From contig NZ_JOTP01000005.1 of the NCBI RefSeq assembly GCF_000715205.1, positions 124,001-188,000 of the forward strand: 64,000 nucleotides of DNA, given 5' to 3'. The translations under genes and the position numbers were made by a program. The notes beneath the pieces were generated by a model. That model was given only the letters and a program-made list of their open reading frames with translations, ran no database searches and was not told where the DNA came from. Of the stretch, positions 49,001 to 57,502 are shown one piece after another (position 1 is the stretch's first letter; the number at the start of each line of letters is the position of its first letter). This DNA comes from Bacillus zhangzhouensis. GTDB taxonomy: Bacteria > Bacillota > Bacilli > Bacillales > Bacillaceae.

Positions 49001-49140
49001 ATACCTTCGCCTCCTCATTAAATTGTATAGCCGATTATAACAGCCATTCAAACTTTCGTCATAAAAGGTGCTCAAAGAATATAGCTTTCCTACACGTTTT
49101 TGTATAATGAAGGGAAAGAGACAACAAAGGGGGAGAACGG

Positions 49141-50754
49141 ATGAAATGGCAAACAGAGAGTGAACTAAAAGAGCTGCTCACAGCTCTTATGCAGTATGAA
49201 AGCATATCTGGTACAACAGGAGAAGTAGCGTTAGCGGAATATTTATATTACTTGCTGAGGGAGCGGCCTTATTTTGAGCAGAACCCTGATCATTTGGCTT
49301 TGCATCCGATGAAAGATGGTCGGTATTATTTAACGGCTCTAGTGAAGCGAAGCACGCTGTCTCGCACCGTTTTGCTTCTCAGTCACTTTGATGTAGTCGA
49401 TACAGAGGATTACGGAGAATTTCAAAATATGGCGTGTAAGCCCGAAGAGTTGATGGCATCCTTTTCTCAAAAAAGTGCGCTTCTTCCAAAGAGGGCAAGA
49501 GAGGACTTAGCTTCAGACGACTGGCTGTTTGGAAGAGGTGCCATGGATATGAAAGCAGGTCTCGCCGTACAGCTCTCTATGCTGGAAAGAGCGATGACGG
49601 AGAGATTTGAAGGAAATGTCCTGCTCGTCACAGTCCCAGATGAAGAGGTGAATTCACAGGGAATGCTAGAGGCTGTCCCGAAACTTAAGGAGCTCAAGGA
49701 GCAATATGGGCTTGACTATGCCGCGTGTTTAAACAGTGAGCCGATGTTTGAAAAGTATCCAGGTGATACGCACCACTATATCTATACAGGCAGTATAGGG
49801 AAGGTGCTTGCCGGATTTTTTTGCAAAGGGATTGAAACGCATGTAGGAGAGCCATTCTCAGGCTTAAATGCAAATTTTATGGTGTCTGAACTAAACCGGT
49901 TGTTAGAGCTGAATAGTGAGTATTGTGAGGAAGTAGATGGTGAAGTGACGCCGCCTCCGACCAATTTGATGCAGAAGGACTTGAAAGAAGCCTATTCCGT
50001 TCAAACGCCTCACACGGCTGTTTCTTTATTTAACGTGCTCATGATGAAACGTTCAAGTGAAAAGCTGCACGGGCTTCTCTACGACACTGCGAAACAAGCA
50101 GCAGTCCAAATCGAGGCCAATCTTAGACAGAAAACAGCTGAATTTCAGCGCTTTAAACATTTTACCCCGATTGACACGAGCATCACGGTTCTCACGTATC
50201 AAGAGCTGTATCAAAAAGCGGCTGAACGATCAGGTGCGCAGGAGGTCGAGCGAATTGTCAACTATGCATTCGCGAACCGAGGTGAGCTTGGAGATCGCGA
50301 CTTTTCAACAAAAATCGTATCAGAGCTGACGACGCTTTGTAAGGAAGAGGGACCGCTGATTGTTCTGTTTTATAGTCCGCCATTTTACCCTTCTGTGTCT
50401 TCAACGGATGATCCACATATCCAGACGACCTTAAAGAAGATTCAAAGGGAGGCAAAAGAGGCCTATGGACTTGAAGTAGAAGAAGTGAAATATTTCCCCG
50501 GATTGTCTGATCTAAGCTACTTACAGCTCGAAAAACAGAACGTAGGTGATTACACGACCAACATGCCTCTTTACCAAAAAGGCTATTCATTACCACAAGG
50601 AGAAAATGAGGCTCTTTACGTTCCGGTCATCAATGTTGGTCCATTAGGAAAGGACCCGCACAAATGGACAGAACGGCTGCATGTCCCGTTCTCTTTCGGC
50701 ATATTGCCGTCGTTACTAGAATCAACGATTCATGCTTTATTAGAAAAAAATTAA
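49141..50754 (+). CDS. yqjN: M20-type peptidase, RocB-like (YqjN)
   Basis: This 537-residue protein has an M20 peptidase N-terminal region with [18 protein letters not shown] (metal His and Asp), the bridging Asp in [14 protein letters not shown] and the Glu pair in [12 protein letters not shown]. The large C-terminal part resembles the arginine-degradation protein RocB, also of unknown biochemical role. The SD is AAGGGGGAGAACGG. It is followed by a strong terminator, after which the accessory cassette begins. Confidence 0.87.
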   Translation: MKWQTESELKELLTALMQYESISGTTGEVALAEYLYYLLRERPYFEQNPDHLALHPMKDGRYYLTALVKRSTLSRTVLLLSHFDVVDTEDYGEFQNMACKPEELMASFSQKSALLPKRAREDLASDDWLFGRGAMDMKAGLAVQLSMLERAMTERFEGNVLLVTVPDEEVNSQGMLEAVPKLKELKEQYGLDYAACLNSEPMFEKYPGDTHHYIYTGSIGKVLAGFFCKGIETHVGEPFSGLNANFMVSELNRLLELNSEYCEEVDGEVTPPPTNLMQKDLKEAYSVQTPHTAVSLFNVLMMKRSSEKLHGLLYDTAKQAAVQIEANLRQKTAEFQRFKHFTPIDTSITVLTYQELYQKAAERSGAQEVERIVNYAFANRGELGDRDFSTKIVSELTTLCKEEGPLIVLFYSPPFYPSVSSTDDPHIQTTLKKIQREAKEAYGLEVEEVKYFPGLSDLSYLQLEKQNVGDYTTNMPLYQKGYSLPQGENEALYVPVINVGPLGKDPHKWTERLHVPFSFGILPSLLESTIHALLEKN

Positions 50755-50769
50755 GCATATGTGATGAAG

Positions 50770-50795
50770 AGCCCTATCTTGATGATAGGGCTTTT
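50770..50795 (+). terminator. Terminator after yqjN
   Basis: AGCCCTATC/GATAGGGCT stem with TTGAT loop and TTTTG tail. Confidence 0.88.
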
Positions 50796-50895
50796 GATTG
50801 TGAATGTTCAGTATATATTTTCTTCATTCTACCAAAAGTCATATACGGAAGTTGATGTTTGAAACAATAGTCCTTACAAAAAATAGTGAAAATGA

Positions 50896-50961
50896 TTGAA
50901 ATATTCAGAAAAGTCTATTATAATCAATTATGTAATTTAGTTACAATTATCCTAATTGTAA
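50896..50961 (+). promoter_or_regulatory. Strong SigA promoter and operator-like palindrome of the radical SAM cassette
   Basis: TTGAAA (50896-50901), a 17-base spacer and a perfect TATAAT (50919-50924) form the best vegetative promoter in the window. Just downstream of the expected start, TTACAATTA-TCC-TAATTGTAA (50941-50961) is a perfect 9-bp inverted repeat, and TGTAA-N5-TTACA (50931-50945) overlaps it. The repeat could bind a repressor or form an RNA hairpin that ends at the SD. Confidence 0.82.
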
Positions 50962-50974
50962 GGAGGTGATTAAA

Positions 50975-51004
50975 ATGAAACGTAACGAATGGATCGCGAT
51001 TTAA
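50975..51004 (+). CDS. Nine-residue peptide MKRNEWIAI: candidate peptide precursor or leader peptide
   Basis: An ATG nine codons before TAA follows AAGGAGGTGAT (50960-50970), which is fully complementary to the 16S rRNA 3' end, the strongest SD in the window. The product would be MKRNEWIAI. Its function is not known. Two models fit: a very short peptide substrate modified by the radical SAM enzyme downstream (as the 7-residue MccA is the substrate for microcin C), or a leader peptide for translational attenuation (as the 9-codon leader of cat-86). That it is translated is likely; that the peptide is functional is inference. Confidence 0.6.
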   Translation: MKRNEWIAI

Positions 51005-51037
51005 TGAGTTGAATGAATACTTACTGAACAGAGTGCA

Positions 51038-51071
51038 TCACAGAGAAGCGGAGTATTCAGCTTCTCTGTGA
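51038..51071 (+). repeat. Perfect 12-bp hairpin between the mini-ORF and the radical SAM gene
   Basis: TCACAGAGAAGC pairs with GCTTCTCTGTGA across a ten-base loop. It has no following T-run, so it is more likely an attenuator, RNA-stability or processing structure than a full terminator. It would separate high expression of the mini-ORF from lower expression of the enzyme genes. Confidence 0.85.
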
Positions 51072-51114
51072 ATTTGTATGAGGAATAAAAATAGACGAGA
51101 GTTGGGTGAGAGAA

Positions 51115-52473
51115 TTGTCAAAAATGAAAAGTTATTATGAAGAGCATCCGCCTTTATGGAATTTTCTTTATCCGTTTTTTGGCCAAGCTAGCCAAGAAGG
51201 AGCACAATCTCGTGTGACAGAATTTATTCAAAAAGAACGAACATTTCAAAAAGGGAAAAATGCTTTATATTTACATATCCCTTTCTGTGACACCATCTGT
51301 TCGTTTTGTCCTTTTATTAAATCTACGAAATATGAGCCCATTATCGGAAAGTATATTGATGCTTTAATCAATGAGATGCGTATTTTATCACAATCCCCCA
51401 ATATCCAAAAAATGACTTTTGATGTGGTGTTCGTTGGTGGAGGGACTCCTTCCATTATGCCCCCTGAACTAATCTATCGACTTTCGACTGCAATAAAAGA
51501 AAATTTCACACTATCTCCTGATTATGAATGGACTTTTGAATGTGAAGCAAAAACAGCTACAACGGAAAGAGTGGCTGCCATGGCTGAAGGCGGAGCAAAT
51601 AGAGGAAGTTTTGGTGTCCAAACATTAAACGAACATTATCGGAAAATGTTCAATTTAACGGCTAGTTTTGATCAAATTTCTCAGACTGTTGACTTAATGA
51701 AGCGTCATTTTCAGTCTTATAATATTGATTTGCTATATCAGTTGCCTGGCCAAACGATAGAAGAGATGATAGAGGACATAAATGGTGTGATGGCATTAAG
51801 GAGCACAAGTATTGATACTTATCCATTAGAATATATTGCTTGTTCAAAGGGATGGTTATCAAAAATCAATAAAGGGAAGGTGCCTATGCCACCAAATCCT
51901 AAAGAAAAGTTTGAGTTTAGTGACGCAATATATCGTCACTTAAAAACGAATGGCTGGCATCAAAATTATGTCTATACGTTTATGGCTCCGGAGCATCAGG
52001 ATAAACGTTTTCAATATGGCGAAGTGATTTACGGTGGTTACGAAGATCAATATATTGGATTGGGGACAGGAGCGATCTCCTACATGCAAGGCATGATATG
52101 GGCAAATGAAGGAAATACTCAAAGATACATTGAAAGCCTAACGAATCAAAAATTACCTATCGTTAAATCTAGAGAGTATCATGCTTTTGATAGAAGACTC
52201 ATCTTTTTCCCTAAAACAATGAAAATAGAAAAAACGCATCTCAATCAAATGCCAAAGCGTGAGGAAATCTATCGTAAACTACAATTCCTCATGATGAAAG
52301 GAGTAGTTGAGGAGGCGGAGCAATATTTTGTTATCAAGGAAGAAGCGAAGCCTTGGTATCCTGCGATTTTAGTTGACCTTATACCAGAAAAGGAAAAAGA
52401 AAATTATGATCAAGCCGTGGAGTTTATGCAAAAAGAGCTAGGGTGGTATGAGACGACTGAGGTGCTCCTCTAA
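51115..52473 (+). CDS. HemN/HemW-like radical SAM enzyme of unknown substrate
   Basis: This radical SAM protein (about 452 residues) carries the iron-sulfur motif in LYLHIPFCDTICSFC (CxxxCxxC), the SAM-binding GGGTPS, GANRGSFGVQTL and NIDLLYQLPGQT, and GLGTGAISY, the full series of HemN-superfamily motifs. It is not the usual HemW or HemN/HemZ of Bacillus by context. Class C radical SAM methylases and cyclopropane-forming enzymes belong to this superfamily, so methyl or carbon-carbon bond chemistry is possible. TTG 51115 lies nine bases behind GGGTGAG; GTG 51106 and ATG 51124 are alternatives. Translation of the exporter overlaps its stop by one base. Confidence 0.85.
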   Translation: MSKMKSYYEEHPPLWNFLYPFFGQASQEGAQSRVTEFIQKERTFQKGKNALYLHIPFCDTICSFCPFIKSTKYEPIIGKYIDALINEMRILSQSPNIQKMTFDVVFVGGGTPSIMPPELIYRLSTAIKENFTLSPDYEWTFECEAKTATTERVAAMAEGGANRGSFGVQTLNEHYRKMFNLTASFDQISQTVDLMKRHFQSYNIDLLYQLPGQTIEEMIEDINGVMALRSTSIDTYPLEYIACSKGWLSKINKGKVPMPPNPKEKFEFSDAIYRHLKTNGWHQNYVYTFMAPEHQDKRFQYGEVIYGGYEDQYIGLGTGAISYMQGMIWANEGNTQRYIESLTNQKLPIVKSREYHAFDRRLIFFPKTMKIEKTHLNQMPKREEIYRKLQFLMMKGVVEEAEQYFVIKEEAKPWYPAILVDLIPEKEKENYDQAVEFMQKELGWYETTEVLL

Positions 52474-53729
52474 TGGTTTTAAAGAAAGAAACGGCATCTC
52501 TTTTCAAAGATCAAAACTTTGTTTGTTTCTTTATTGGACAAAACTTATCTGCCTTTGGAGATTGGTTTAGAACGATTGCGACGATCGGTTTAATCTATGA
52601 ACTCACTGGCAGAGCGACCCACCTAAGTATTCTATTTATTTGTTCAATGCTCCCTCTCATTTTAACATCTATGCTTTTGAGTCCAATTATTGATAAGTTT
52701 TCTTACAAAAAAGTTGTGATATTCGCAGATGTGGCACGTTTCATGATTGGACTGGGATTTGTTTTAGTTGTCACAATGAATGTTACACCGTTTATTCTCT
52801 ATTTGTTATTAGCGTTAAATGGTGCTTTCTCGGGTATATATCTGCCTGCTCGTTCATCTATGATACCTGAAATCATAGACAAGGAGCAGCTTTCTAAGGG
52901 GAATAGTATACTGGCCACATCTTTTAGCGCCTCTATGCTCATTGCGACAGGGTTAGGTGGATTGGTGACAGAAATCTGGTCCATTTCTACAATTTATTTA
53001 GTAGATGCGATGACATTTTTATTATCAGCCATGCTGCTAATTCCTATCAAAGCGAAAGAAGCGTCTGAAAAAAAAGAGTATGTGTCATATGTTCAAAGCT
53101 TTAAAGAGGGCATTAAAGAAATCAAGGGGTCACCCAAAATTCAAAGTGCCATATGGATATTGATGTCAAGGGAATTTGCTTTAAGCATCGTTTATGTTCT
53201 GTTTAGTCTGTACATTTTGGAAATAGCAAGAGAAGGGAATTTTGGCTTGGGACTTGGCCATACAATAAGTGGACTAGGACAAATTATTGGTGGGATTACA
53301 CTCGCAGCATACTTTAAAAAAGTGAAATTCTCCTTTCAGTTTTATAAAAGGTGGTCAACGTTAGCAATAATATTGTTGGCGATATTACATGCACTCTCCT
53401 ATCAACAAACGTCTTTTATTGGGTTTTTGTTTGTTGTTTTATTAGCCAATCTATTATATAGCCCCGTCGAAGTTTTGTACTCTACAAACATCATGACCTA
53501 TGCAAGCAGTCATTTAAGAGCCAGGGTTTTTTCGGTAGGTCTTGCATTATCGCGCATATTTTATATTAGTGGGTTTATCATCATGGCTTTTATAGGAGAT
53601 TGGATTCCTATACATGTCATCGCTCTAGGGATGGCAGGCCTTGTGATAGTAGCTGGCTTGTTGAATAGCTTACTGTTACTGAAAGGGGATCATCAAGATA
53701 AATCCAAAATAGAAATGCATTCACTGTAA
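52473..53729 (+). CDS. MFS transporter (DHA3-type exporter)
   Basis: This 418-residue protein has about twelve membrane helices in two six-helix halves. The N-terminal FIGQNLSAFGDWFRTIATIGLIYE resembles (in two blocks) drug- and siderophore-exporting MFS proteins of the MFS_3/DHA3 type, and the loop after helix 2 (DKFSYKKVVIFADVARF) is the motif A region. ATG 52473 overlaps the stop of the radical SAM gene by one base (TAATG), showing tight translational coupling. It probably exports the product of that enzyme, or a related toxic compound. Confidence 0.87.
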   Translation: MVLKKETASLFKDQNFVCFFIGQNLSAFGDWFRTIATIGLIYELTGRATHLSILFICSMLPLILTSMLLSPIIDKFSYKKVVIFADVARFMIGLGFVLVVTMNVTPFILYLLLALNGAFSGIYLPARSSMIPEIIDKEQLSKGNSILATSFSASMLIATGLGGLVTEIWSISTIYLVDAMTFLLSAMLLIPIKAKEASEKKEYVSYVQSFKEGIKEIKGSPKIQSAIWILMSREFALSIVYVLFSLYILEIAREGNFGLGLGHTISGLGQIIGGITLAAYFKKVKFSFQFYKRWSTLAIILLAILHALSYQQTSFIGFLFVVLLANLLYSPVEVLYSTNIMTYASSHLRARVFSVGLALSRIFYISGFIIMAFIGDWIPIHVIALGMAGLVIVAGLLNSLLLLKGDHQDKSKIEMHSL

Positions 53730-53748
53730 AGGAGACTTTGATTACGCA

Positions 53749-54237
53749 ATGGAAACTGGAAAATTAACAAAAACAGAAATCATCACATCGCTCCAGACGA
53801 GTATTCGTGAGCTTGAGGAGCTCATGCAGACATGTGATGAGCACACGTTAGATCAATCTATAGGAGAGGGCAAGTGGTCGATCAAACAAATCGCCGGACA
53901 TTTGTTTGATACAGAAGAAGTCTGGTCAGAGCGAATAGAGCAGGCGATATCAAGTGATCACACGCCTTTTCAATCGTATGATCCTGAAATTTATGTGAAG
54001 AAAAGAGCTTATGAATTGTATAATGCTCAGGAGATCAATTCGATGATCAATCGCTTGAAAGAGAGAAGAAGCAAAACGCTTCAGTTATTAGAAAAGGATA
54101 TATGGGATCAATCAGGTTTGCATCCGGAAGAAGGCGTGATGACAGTTCAAATATTAGCTGAAACCATCGCTTTACATGAAAATCATCATCTGGCTCAAAT
54201 CAAAGCCATCATGTCAATGAGTGAATCATCTACATGA
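53749..54237 (+). CDS. DinB/YfiT-like metal-dependent four-helix protein
   Basis: This 162-residue protein belongs to the DinB_2 superfamily; WSIKQIAGHLFDTEE gives the first metal His (His51) and ALHENHHLAQIKAIM the other two. Members include bacillithiol S-transferases and damage-induced proteins. It begins 20 bases after the MFS gene, likely in the same transcript. The SD (AAAGGAGAC) is 13 bases upstream, a little far. In this cassette it could detoxify or conjugate the product, as inference. Confidence 0.82.
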   Translation: METGKLTKTEIITSLQTSIRELEELMQTCDEHTLDQSIGEGKWSIKQIAGHLFDTEEVWSERIEQAISSDHTPFQSYDPEIYVKKRAYELYNAQEINSMINRLKERRSKTLQLLEKDIWDQSGLHPEEGVMTVQILAETIALHENHHLAQIKAIMSMSESST

Positions 54238-54251
54238 GGAGGTGTTAATAA

Positions 54252-54395
54252 ATGAAGCATCAAGAATTGTTAATTGATGTGAATTTTTATCAAGCACGTG
54301 ATTCTCTATTAGAACAAGCCTTCTCTCAAAAAGAACAGAAAGAACCAAAGTGTGAATCACACAGTTCAAATCCAGTCACTAGCGAGAAAAAATAG
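54252..54395 (+). CDS. 47-residue hydrophilic protein, unknown
   Basis: A 47-codon ORF follows TGAGGAGGTG, an excellent SD eight bases upstream, directly after the DinB-like gene. The product starts MKHQELLIDVNFYQARDSLL and ends in a charged, Ser/Lys-rich tail with a single Cys. I recognise no family. Its first half could form an amphipathic helix. The good SD, proximity and following terminator argue for a real last gene of the cassette. Confidence 0.6.
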   Translation: MKHQELLIDVNFYQARDSLLEQAFSQKEQKEPKCESHSSNPVTSEKK

Positions 54396-54407
54396 ATGGG
54401 CATATGT

Positions 54408-54441
54408 GAAAAAGCACCTGTCAACGAAACAGGTGCTTTTT
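54408..54441. terminator. Bidirectional terminator between the cassette and proI
   Basis: AAAAAGCACCTGT/ACAGGTGCTTTTT perfect 13-bp stem; both strands end in T-runs. Confidence 0.92.
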
Positions 54442-54445
54442 CATA

Positions 54446-55273
54446 TCACTTATACGTGCCCGCTGAAAACATGTCGTTTAATTCTGCTGCGCGTTTTGTC
54501 GCTGTTTTTACACAATCGACAACCGCTTCTTCAAATTGATAGGAAGCAAGTGTGTTCAGTCCGGCTTCTGTTGTTCCGCCTTCGCTTGTGATTTCTTTGC
54601 GCAGTTCAGTAGGTTCTTTTCCGCTATCCTGAAGCATATTGGCAGCGCCTGCAATCATTTGGCAAATGAGCAATTTTGCTGTTGCTTGGTCCATCCCAAG
54701 TTCAGAAGCGCCTCGCTCCATTCCTTCAATCAAATGATAAATGAAGGCAGGGCCGCTTCCTGCGATGGCTGTGACAGCATTCAGCTGTGATTCGTCTAAT
54801 ACCGTCACATGACCAATCGTTTCAAACAACTCAACCGCCTTTTTCTTTTGCTCCTCAGTGACCTCATCACTTACGGCAATGCCTGTTGCTGATTGCTGAA
54901 TCGCCGCTGATGTATTTGGCATCGCGCGAACCACCGCAGTTTTCCCGCCAGCATAGTGTTGAATCGTTTCAATGGAAATACCCGCTAAAATAGAAATGAT
55001 CAGCTGTCCATTTAAGTAAGGGCGTACCTCAGAAATCCCGCTTTCCGCATCTTTCGGTTTTAAAGCAAATACCAAAATATCCGCTTCTTCATAAATAAAG
55101 GAACGAGAGAAATCCGTTTTGATTCCATAACGCACCTTCAATTCGTCTAATCGTTTTTCGTTTGATTTATTTGTGACAATGATATCTTCATTTGACATGA
55201 TGCCACTTTTTAATAAACCTTTAATCATAGACTCCGCCATCGAGCCTGCGCCGATAAATCCAATTTTACTCAT
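54446..55273 (-). CDS. proI: Pyrroline-5-carboxylate reductase
   Basis: This 275-residue enzyme makes proline from pyrroline 5-carboxylate with NAD(P)H. The N-terminal nucleotide motif is KIGFIGAGSMAESMIKGLL, the active domain has AVTAIAGSGPAFIYHLIEGM, and the family signature is LRKEITSEGGTTEAGL. The true ATG is at complement 55271-55273 after AAGGAGGAGC; the frame continues 78 bases into the T-box leader. The leader gives tRNA-Pro-dependent control. Confidence 0.95.
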   Translation of the reverse strand: MSKIGFIGAGSMAESMIKGLLKSGIMSNEDIIVTNKSNEKRLDELKVRYGIKTDFSRSFIYEEADILVFALKPKDAESGISEVRPYLNGQLIISILAGISIETIQHYAGGKTAVVRAMPNTSAAIQQSATGIAVSDEVTEEQKKKAVELFETIGHVTVLDESQLNAVTAIAGSGPAFIYHLIEGMERGASELGMDQATAKLLICQMIAGAANMLQDSGKEPTELRKEITSEGGTTEAGLNTLASYQFEEAVVDCVKTATKRAAELNDMFSAGTYK

Positions 55274-55289
55274 AAGCTGCTCCTCCTTG

Positions 55290-55540
55290 TAGAAAATAAA
55301 AAAACCTCTCGCCAGAAAAGGACGAAAGGTTTTTCGCAGTACCACCCTCAATTAGCATGCAAACATGCATACTCAGCTCTAGTCCCTTAACGCGGGAAAC
55401 GTTTAGGTTTGCCTAACAGCTCAAAGGGCAGGTTCAGCAAATAAGAGGATGGTGAAGTCTTACAGCCAACGGACCTCACTCTCTTACATCATTATTTTGC
55501 TTACTAATCCTTGTCATCGCGCATCTTATATTTGTTGTTC
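55290..55540 (-). ncRNA. T-box riboswitch leader of proI (proline specifier CCU)
   Basis: On the minus strand I see the T-box sequence AGGGTGGTACTGCG (55335-55348), preceded by stem I with AGTA and GATGT motifs. The stem AGCAAA/TTTGCT lies directly after AGTA and before GAA-CCT, so the specifier triplet is CCU (Pro) at 55430-55432. The terminator is AAAACCTTTCGTCC...GGCGAGAGGTTTTTT (about 55298-55335). Uncharged tRNA-Pro would favour the antiterminator. Confidence 0.92.
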
Positions 55541-55570
55541 ATTATGCAACGATGGACAAGTTTGTGTCAA
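55541..55570 (-). promoter_or_regulatory. SigA promoter of the proI T-box transcript
   Basis: Minus-strand TTGACA (55565-55570) and CATAAT (55541-55546) with an 18-base spacer. Confidence 0.75.
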
Positions 55571-55695
55571 TAGGGTTAGATAAAAAAATTGACCATCCAA
55601 ACCGCATGACAGTCTGCCCTTTGCAAGATACAATGAATAAAGAAGATTGAGTTGTGCTCATCCATGAGTCAAAAAGCAGGAGATGACGTATAAAA

Positions 55696-56646
55696 GTGAA
55701 AGAAGACATCATTCAATTATCCATCCCTACACCGTTTGCCGTTGGGGATGTGCATGCATATGTATTAAAAGGAGAGGCCGTGACCTTAGTGGATTGCGGG
55801 CCGATGACACAAGAGGCGGAGCATGCCTTTGTCGCGCAATTAAAGGAACATCATTTATCGATAGACGATATTGATCAAGTGGTTTTGACCCATCATCATG
55901 CAGATCATGTCGGCCTTTTAAATTTGATGAAACCTCATGTCCGTGTGATTGGACACCAGTTAAATGAGCCCTATATTAGTCAGGATTCAGTATTTAAGCA
56001 GCGCCAAATAGACTTTATGGATCGTTTTTTTCAGCAGTTAGGTGTGCCGCTTCGTCAAGATGAGTGTGAAAAAATCGTGAAGCAATCTTATACATATTCT
56101 TGTACTGCACATGTAGATGACGTCATAAAAGAGGGCGATCGTTTGAAGGGGCATGAACACTTCTTGGTAATGGAGACCCCTGGACATGCTCAGTCTCATC
56201 TTTCATTTTTAGATGAAACAACGGGGAATTTCATTGGTGGCGACCTTTTGCTGACGACCATTTCCTCCAACCCATTAATGGAAGCGCCGAATGAAGGCGA
56301 GGAACGTCAAAAATCGCTACTTCAATATAAAGCATCACTCAATCGATTATTGTGTTTGCCAATCAAGACCATCTATCCGGGACACGGTCAGCTGATTACG
56401 TCTCATCATGAATTGATCGAAGAAAGATTTAAGAAACAAGAGAGGCGGGCAAATACGATTTGTCAGCTGCTCAAACGAAAAGAAATGACCGCTTTTCATC
56501 TTTGCCGCACGCTATTTCCAGTGCTGTATGAAGAAGCATTATTTTTAACGATGTCTGAGACGGTAGGGCAGCTGGATGTACTTTTAGCGGCTGGACAAAT
56601 TGAAGAAGTGCAAAAAGACGGCATCCTCTATTACCAAGCAAACTAA
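55696..56646 (+). CDS. yqjP: Metallo-beta-lactamase-fold hydrolase YqjP
   Basis: This 316-residue MBL hydrolase has the metal motif THHHADHVG with His66, His68, Asp70 and His71, then TPGHAQSHLSF and the YPGHGQ motif near residue 225, and a C-terminal winged-helix-like region as in LACTB2-type enzymes. The substrate is unknown. GTG 55696 starts it after AGGAGATGA. It is the yqjP position of B. subtilis, with yqjQ directly after. Confidence 0.88.
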   Translation: MKEDIIQLSIPTPFAVGDVHAYVLKGEAVTLVDCGPMTQEAEHAFVAQLKEHHLSIDDIDQVVLTHHHADHVGLLNLMKPHVRVIGHQLNEPYISQDSVFKQRQIDFMDRFFQQLGVPLRQDECEKIVKQSYTYSCTAHVDDVIKEGDRLKGHEHFLVMETPGHAQSHLSFLDETTGNFIGGDLLLTTISSNPLMEAPNEGEERQKSLLQYKASLNRLLCLPIKTIYPGHGQLITSHHELIEERFKKQERRANTICQLLKRKEMTAFHLCRTLFPVLYEEALFLTMSETVGQLDVLLAAGQIEEVQKDGILYYQAN

Positions 56647-56658
56647 GGAGTGAAACGC

Positions 56659-57435
56659 ATGGGGCGATTAACAGGAAAGAGAATATGGATTACAGGTGCA
56701 TCTGGCGGCCTTGGTGAAAAAATGGCTTATTTGGCAGCAACAGAAGGTGCAGAAATCATCATTTCAGCAAGACGAATCGAAAAGCTTGCTGGTGTGAAAG
56801 AAAAGATCATGAGCGCTGGTGGTGTGTGTCACATCGCTCAGCTTGATGTCAGCCAGCTTGAGGACATTGATCGAGCGTATCAAGAAGTGGGAGCTGTCGA
56901 TATTTTGGTCAACAATGCCGGATTTGGTGTATTCGATCTTGTAGAAGATGCGTCCATTGAGGAAATGGTATCGATGTTTGAGGTGAATGTGTTTGGCTTA
57001 ATTGCCTGCACGAAAAAGGTCATCCCAGAAATGAAACAAAGAGGGCAGGGACATATTATCAATATCGCGTCTCAGGCAGGGAAAATTGCCACTCCCAAAT
57101 CTGCGATTTATTCAGCATCAAAGCATGCCGTCCTCGGATTCTCAAACAGCCTCAGAATGGAGCTGGCAGACTGCGGGATTCACGTCACGACGGTGAACCC
57201 AGGACCGATTGCCACAGATTTTTTTACCATCGCAGATCGCAGCGGTGAATATGTGAAGAACGTTGATTTTATGATGCTTAGTGCTGATAAGGTGGCAGGG
57301 AAGGTCGTATCTGCCATGATGACGAAAAAAAGAGAGATCAATCTGCCCGGCTGGATGAACGCTGGGAGTAAACTGTATCAATTATTCCCGTTTTTATTTG
57401 AAAAGGCAGCACGTAAAGCGATGATGAAAAAATAA
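56659..57435 (+). CDS. yqjQ: Short-chain dehydrogenase YqjQ
   Basis: This 258-residue SDR has the cofactor motif [23 protein letters not shown], the catalytic Ser in NIASQAG and Tyr-x-x-x-Lys in IYSASKHAV, and a C-terminal extension reaching the ends of RDH-type SDRs. Physiological substrate is unknown. ATG 56659 lies eight bases from AAGGAG; the upstream GTG 56650 is inside the SD. Confidence 0.88.
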   Translation: MGRLTGKRIWITGASGGLGEKMAYLAATEGAEIIISARRIEKLAGVKEKIMSAGGVCHIAQLDVSQLEDIDRAYQEVGAVDILVNNAGFGVFDLVEDASIEEMVSMFEVNVFGLIACTKKVIPEMKQRGQGHIINIASQAGKIATPKSAIYSASKHAVLGFSNSLRMELADCGIHVTTVNPGPIATDFFTIADRSGEYVKNVDFMMLSADKVAGKVVSAMMTKKREINLPGWMNAGSKLYQLFPFLFEKAARKAMMKK

Positions 57436-57440
57436 CACAA

Positions 57441-57472
57441 AAAAGAAACCGGCCATCGCCTGGTTTCTTTTT
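57441..57472. terminator. Bidirectional terminator after yqjQ
   Basis: AAAGAAACCGG/CCTGGTTTCTTT stem with T's on both strands, between convergent genes. Confidence 0.85.
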
Positions 57473-57502
57473 CTGTTGGATAAGACGTCATTTATAGTCT
57501 TT

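Noticed and set aside
50931-50945. TnrA/GlnR box (TGTAA...TTACA)
   Set aside because: The spacer is five bases, not seven, so it does not fit the nitrogen-regulator consensus.
51004-51027. Other mini-ORFs after MKRNEWIAI (ATGAGTTGA, ATGAATACTTACTGA)
   Set aside because: Only two and four codons, without an SD.
51115-52473. Calling the radical SAM gene hemN or hemW
   Set aside because: It shares superfamily motifs, but linkage to a mini-ORF and exporter and the divergent ends of the protein do not support a haem-synthesis or haem-chaperone role.
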